NCBI GenBank assembly: GCA_964244655.1
Contig: CAXTJU010000049.1
Location: 1-25,845 of the forward strand
Length of the DNA: 25,845 bases
Reading direction: 5' to 3'
DNA from: LMUY01 sp964244655
GTDB taxonomy: Bacteria > Pseudomonadota > Alphaproteobacteria > Acetobacterales > Acetobacteraceae
Shown here piece after piece: positions 24,159-25,845 of the stretch (position 1 is the stretch's first letter; the number at the start of each line of letters is the position of its first letter). Position numbers and translations under genes: made by a program. Below the pieces are notes generated by a model that saw only the letters and a program-made list of their open reading frames with translations, was not told where the DNA came from and made no database searches.

Positions 24159-24521
24159 TCAGCGCCCGGCTATCTCAGCCCCATGCAGCTTGAGGACCAA
24201 CATGCGCGGCAGACAGTCAAAACAGCGACTTGCTTTCCTCCCCACCAGCGGCTCGAGTTGATGGTCGAACAGGATGATCCCGGCGAGGAACGAAGCCTGG
24301 AACGGTGTCGGGTTCGTGGCCGTCATACAGCCCCAGCCTATGGTGCGATAGAAGGCGCCGAAACGGTCCGGCGGATCGGAGTCGGCCGCACCGACTTACT
24401 GCCAGTTGGAGGCTGCGACCACCTGCGCGTTGGATTTCACCTTCCACAGCACCGTCAGCGAGGAGCTTATCGCGTCGCCATCGATGCATGACAGCGTGAC
24501 CAACGTGCTCTCATCCCGCGC
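24159..24521 (-). pseudogene. Unrecognised broken minus-strand coding region
   Basis: One minus-strand frame reads like protein across 120 codons with a single TAA at 24396-24398. Before it is VTLSCIDGD then SSSLTVLWKVKSNAQVVAAS; after it come DSDPPDRFGAFYRTIGWG, NPTPFQASFLAGIILFDHQL and LVLKLHGAEIAGR. I do not know the family. The bias of residues and the way the frame continues across the stop suggest a decayed gene rather than random sequence, but no homologue is recalled. Confidence 0.3.
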
Positions 24522-24609
24522 ACCTCATCGACGATGCCGCACGGCATCTGCTGACCCAGCAAAGGCGGCGCTAAGGTGTCGTCCTACCAGCAAAGTCATC
24601 CATCGGAAT

Positions 24610-24685
24610 TGGTGGAGCCAAGCGGGGTCGAACCGCTGACCTCCTGAATGCCATTCAGGCGCTCTACCAACTGAGCTATGGCCCC
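24610..24685 (-). tRNA. tRNA-Ala (anticodon GGC)
   Basis: A 76-base tRNA including an encoded 3' CCA. The acceptor GGGGCCA pairs with TGGCTCC. The D arm contains AGCTCAGTTGGTAGAGC, the anticodon arm is CCTGA-ATGGCAT-TCAGG (anticodon GGC), and the T arm contains GGTTCGACCCC. All standard positions are present. It marks the right edge of the island with transposase remnants. Confidence 0.97.
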
Positions 24686-24740
24686 CACCATTCCGCCAAG
24701 CCTTGCGGAGGCGGCGTCATACCGCCCTGACGAGCTAACA

Positions 24741-25385
24741 TCAAGTCAGGCTGGGGTGCACAGCGAAGTTCGCCTCCGTCTTGGCGCGTATCTCGTCCAC
24801 GCTCACGTCCATCGGCTTGTCCACCAGCATCAATCCGGGGCGGGCCACGTCGAACACAGCCAGATCCGACACGATCAGGTTGACCACGCCCGCCCCGGTC
24901 AGCGGCAAGGTGCAGCGCGTCAGGATTTTGGGCGTGCCGTCCTTGGCCGCATGCTCCATCACCACCACCACCTTGGGCACCCCGGCCACAAGGTCCATCG
25001 CCCCTCCCATGCCCTTGACCATCTTGCCGGGGATCATCCAGTTTGCCAGGTCGCCGTTCTCGGCCACTTGCAGCGCACCCAGGATGGAGAGCTGGATGTG
25101 GCCGCCCCGCACCATGCCGAAGGACTGCGCGCTGTCGAAGAACGAGGTGGAGGCCAGCTTGGTCACCGTCTGCTTGCCGGCATTGATGAGGTCTGGGTCT
25201 TCATCTCCCTCGTAGGGAAACGGCCCCATGCCCATCATGCCATTCTCACTGTGCAGCTGGATGGACATGCCTTCAGGGATGTGGTTCGCCACCAACGTCG
25301 GGATGCCGATGCCGAGATTGACGTAGTAGCCGTCCTGCAGTTCGCGGGCGGCGCGGGCGGCCATCTGGTCGCGGGTCCAGGCCAT
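24741..25385 (-). CDS. scoB: 3-oxoacid CoA-transferase, subunit B
   Basis: A 214-residue class I CoA-transferase beta subunit. It has the N-terminal VNLGIGIPTLVANHIPEG and the catalytic Glu47 in LHSENGMMGMG, which forms the glutamyl-CoA intermediate. Further landmarks are GHIQLSILGALQVAENGDLA, NWMIPGKMVKGMGGAMDLV and RCTLPLTGAGVVNLIVSDLA. With subunit A it moves CoA between succinyl-CoA and a 3-oxoacid such as acetoacetate (ketone-body or PHB use); 3-oxoadipate is a possible alternative substrate. AAGGAG precedes the ATG, 13 bases after the subunit A stop. Its 3' end faces tRNA-Ala. Confidence 0.95.
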   Translation of the reverse strand: MAWTRDQMAARAARELQDGYYVNLGIGIPTLVANHIPEGMSIQLHSENGMMGMGPFPYEGDEDPDLINAGKQTVTKLASTSFFDSAQSFGMVRGGHIQLSILGALQVAENGDLANWMIPGKMVKGMGGAMDLVAGVPKVVVVMEHAAKDGTPKILTRCTLPLTGAGVVNLIVSDLAVFDVARPGLMLVDKPMDVSVDEIRAKTEANFAVHPSLT

Positions 25386-25398
25386 TGCCGGTGCTCCT

Positions 25399-25845
25399 TC
25401 AGGCCGCGCGCTTGCGGGTGGTGCGCTGCTCGATGCGCTTCTGCACGCCGGGCGTCGCCACCATGCGCTGCACGAAGATGCCCGGCGTTACGATCGCGTC
25501 CGGGTCGAGCGCGCCCGCGTCCACGATCTCCTCCACCTGCGCCACGGTCACGCGGGCGGCCGTCGCCATCACCGGGTTGAAGTTGCGCGCGCTCATCCGG
25601 TACACGAGGTTGCCCTCCGGGTCGCCGCGCCAGGCGTGGATGATGGCGAGGTCGGCGAGCAGGCCGGTTTCCATGACGTACTGGCGGCCGGCGAACTCGC
25701 GGGTGTCCTTACCCTCGGCGATCTGCGTGCCGGCGCCGGTAGCGGTGTAGAAGGCTGGGATGCCGGCGCCGCCGGCGCGGATGCGCTCGGCCAGGGTGCC
25801 CTGCGGGTTGAACTCGATCTCCAGCTCGCCGGCCAGGTATTGCCG
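25399..25845 (-). CDS. scoA: 3-oxoacid CoA-transferase, subunit A (N-terminus outside window)
   Basis: The last 148 residues of the alpha subunit, open to the right window edge. Landmarks include LEIEFNPQGTLAERIRAGGA, GIPAFYTATGAGT, a GKDTREFAGRQYVMET loop, LLADLAIIHAWRGDPEGNLV and YRMSARNFNPVMATAA. These are standard for ScoA/PcaI-type subunits. It ends in a basic tail (RTTRKRAA) and is followed by scoB, with which it forms the active enzyme. About 85-90 N-terminal residues are missing, judged from usual family length. Confidence 0.95.
   Translation of the reverse strand, partial: RQYLAGELEIEFNPQGTLAERIRAGGAGIPAFYTATGAGTQIAEGKDTREFAGRQYVMETGLLADLAIIHAWRGDPEGNLVYRMSARNFNPVMATAARVTVAQVEEIVDAGALDPDAIVTPGIFVQRMVATPGVQKRIEQRTTRKRAA

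Overview
This window is GC-rich chromosomal DNA of an alphaproteobacterium. The ergothioneine genes, the MbfA-type iron exporter, the coniferyl-aldehyde-dehydrogenase-like gene and the strong GC bias suggest the Acetobacteraceae or nearby Rhodospirillales; this placement is inferred from gene content, not from a marker gene. Most of the window is ordinary, tightly packed core and metabolic sequence. Two parts stand out: a pair of exosortase-type (PEP-CTERM) surface-protein genes with unusually clear shared control sites, and a decayed, partly AT-rich island near the right end.

Layout, left to right. 1-1013: the C-terminal end of a TonB-like protein and a Uma2-type nuclease. 1014-1313: a non-coding repeat with inverted ends. 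1314-4681: an RraA-like aldolase facing a short-chain dehydrogenase, which is followed closely by an ABCB-type exporter. 4725-8297: a small coiled-coil protein, a secreted protein behind an MFS transporter (both minus strand), a divergent carotenoid oxygenase and a tiny lipoprotein. 8333-9794: an HxlR regulator divergent from qorB, the arrangement known for ytfH/ytfG in E. coli. 10054-12714: a coniferyl-aldehyde-type dehydrogenase, a broken glutathione S-transferase gene and a DUF892 ferritin-like protein. 12943-14775: htpG. 15049-16740: two tandem paralogous PEP-CTERM proteins. 16917-22762: a same-strand run of egtB, egtD, a family-4 glycosyltransferase, purH and an mbfA-type rubrerythrin/VIT1 fusion. 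22763-24600: an island of AT-rich DNA, transposase remnants (IS630, IS3, possibly IS66) and a tRNA-Ser(CGA). 24610-25845: tRNA-Ala(GGC) and the two subunits of a 3-oxoacid CoA-transferase, the A subunit cut by the window edge.

The most interesting signal is regulatory. Each PEP-CTERM gene has a -24/-12 sigma-54 promoter 55-57 bases before its start codon. Each also has a 17-base inverted repeat of the form TGT(A/C)A-N7-TTACA placed 80-81 bases before the -24 element. This is the geometry of an enhancer-binding protein acting on RpoN promoters, and it fits the known link between PEP-CTERM genes and the PrsK/PrsR-RpoN system. No exosortase, prsK or prsR gene lies in this window.
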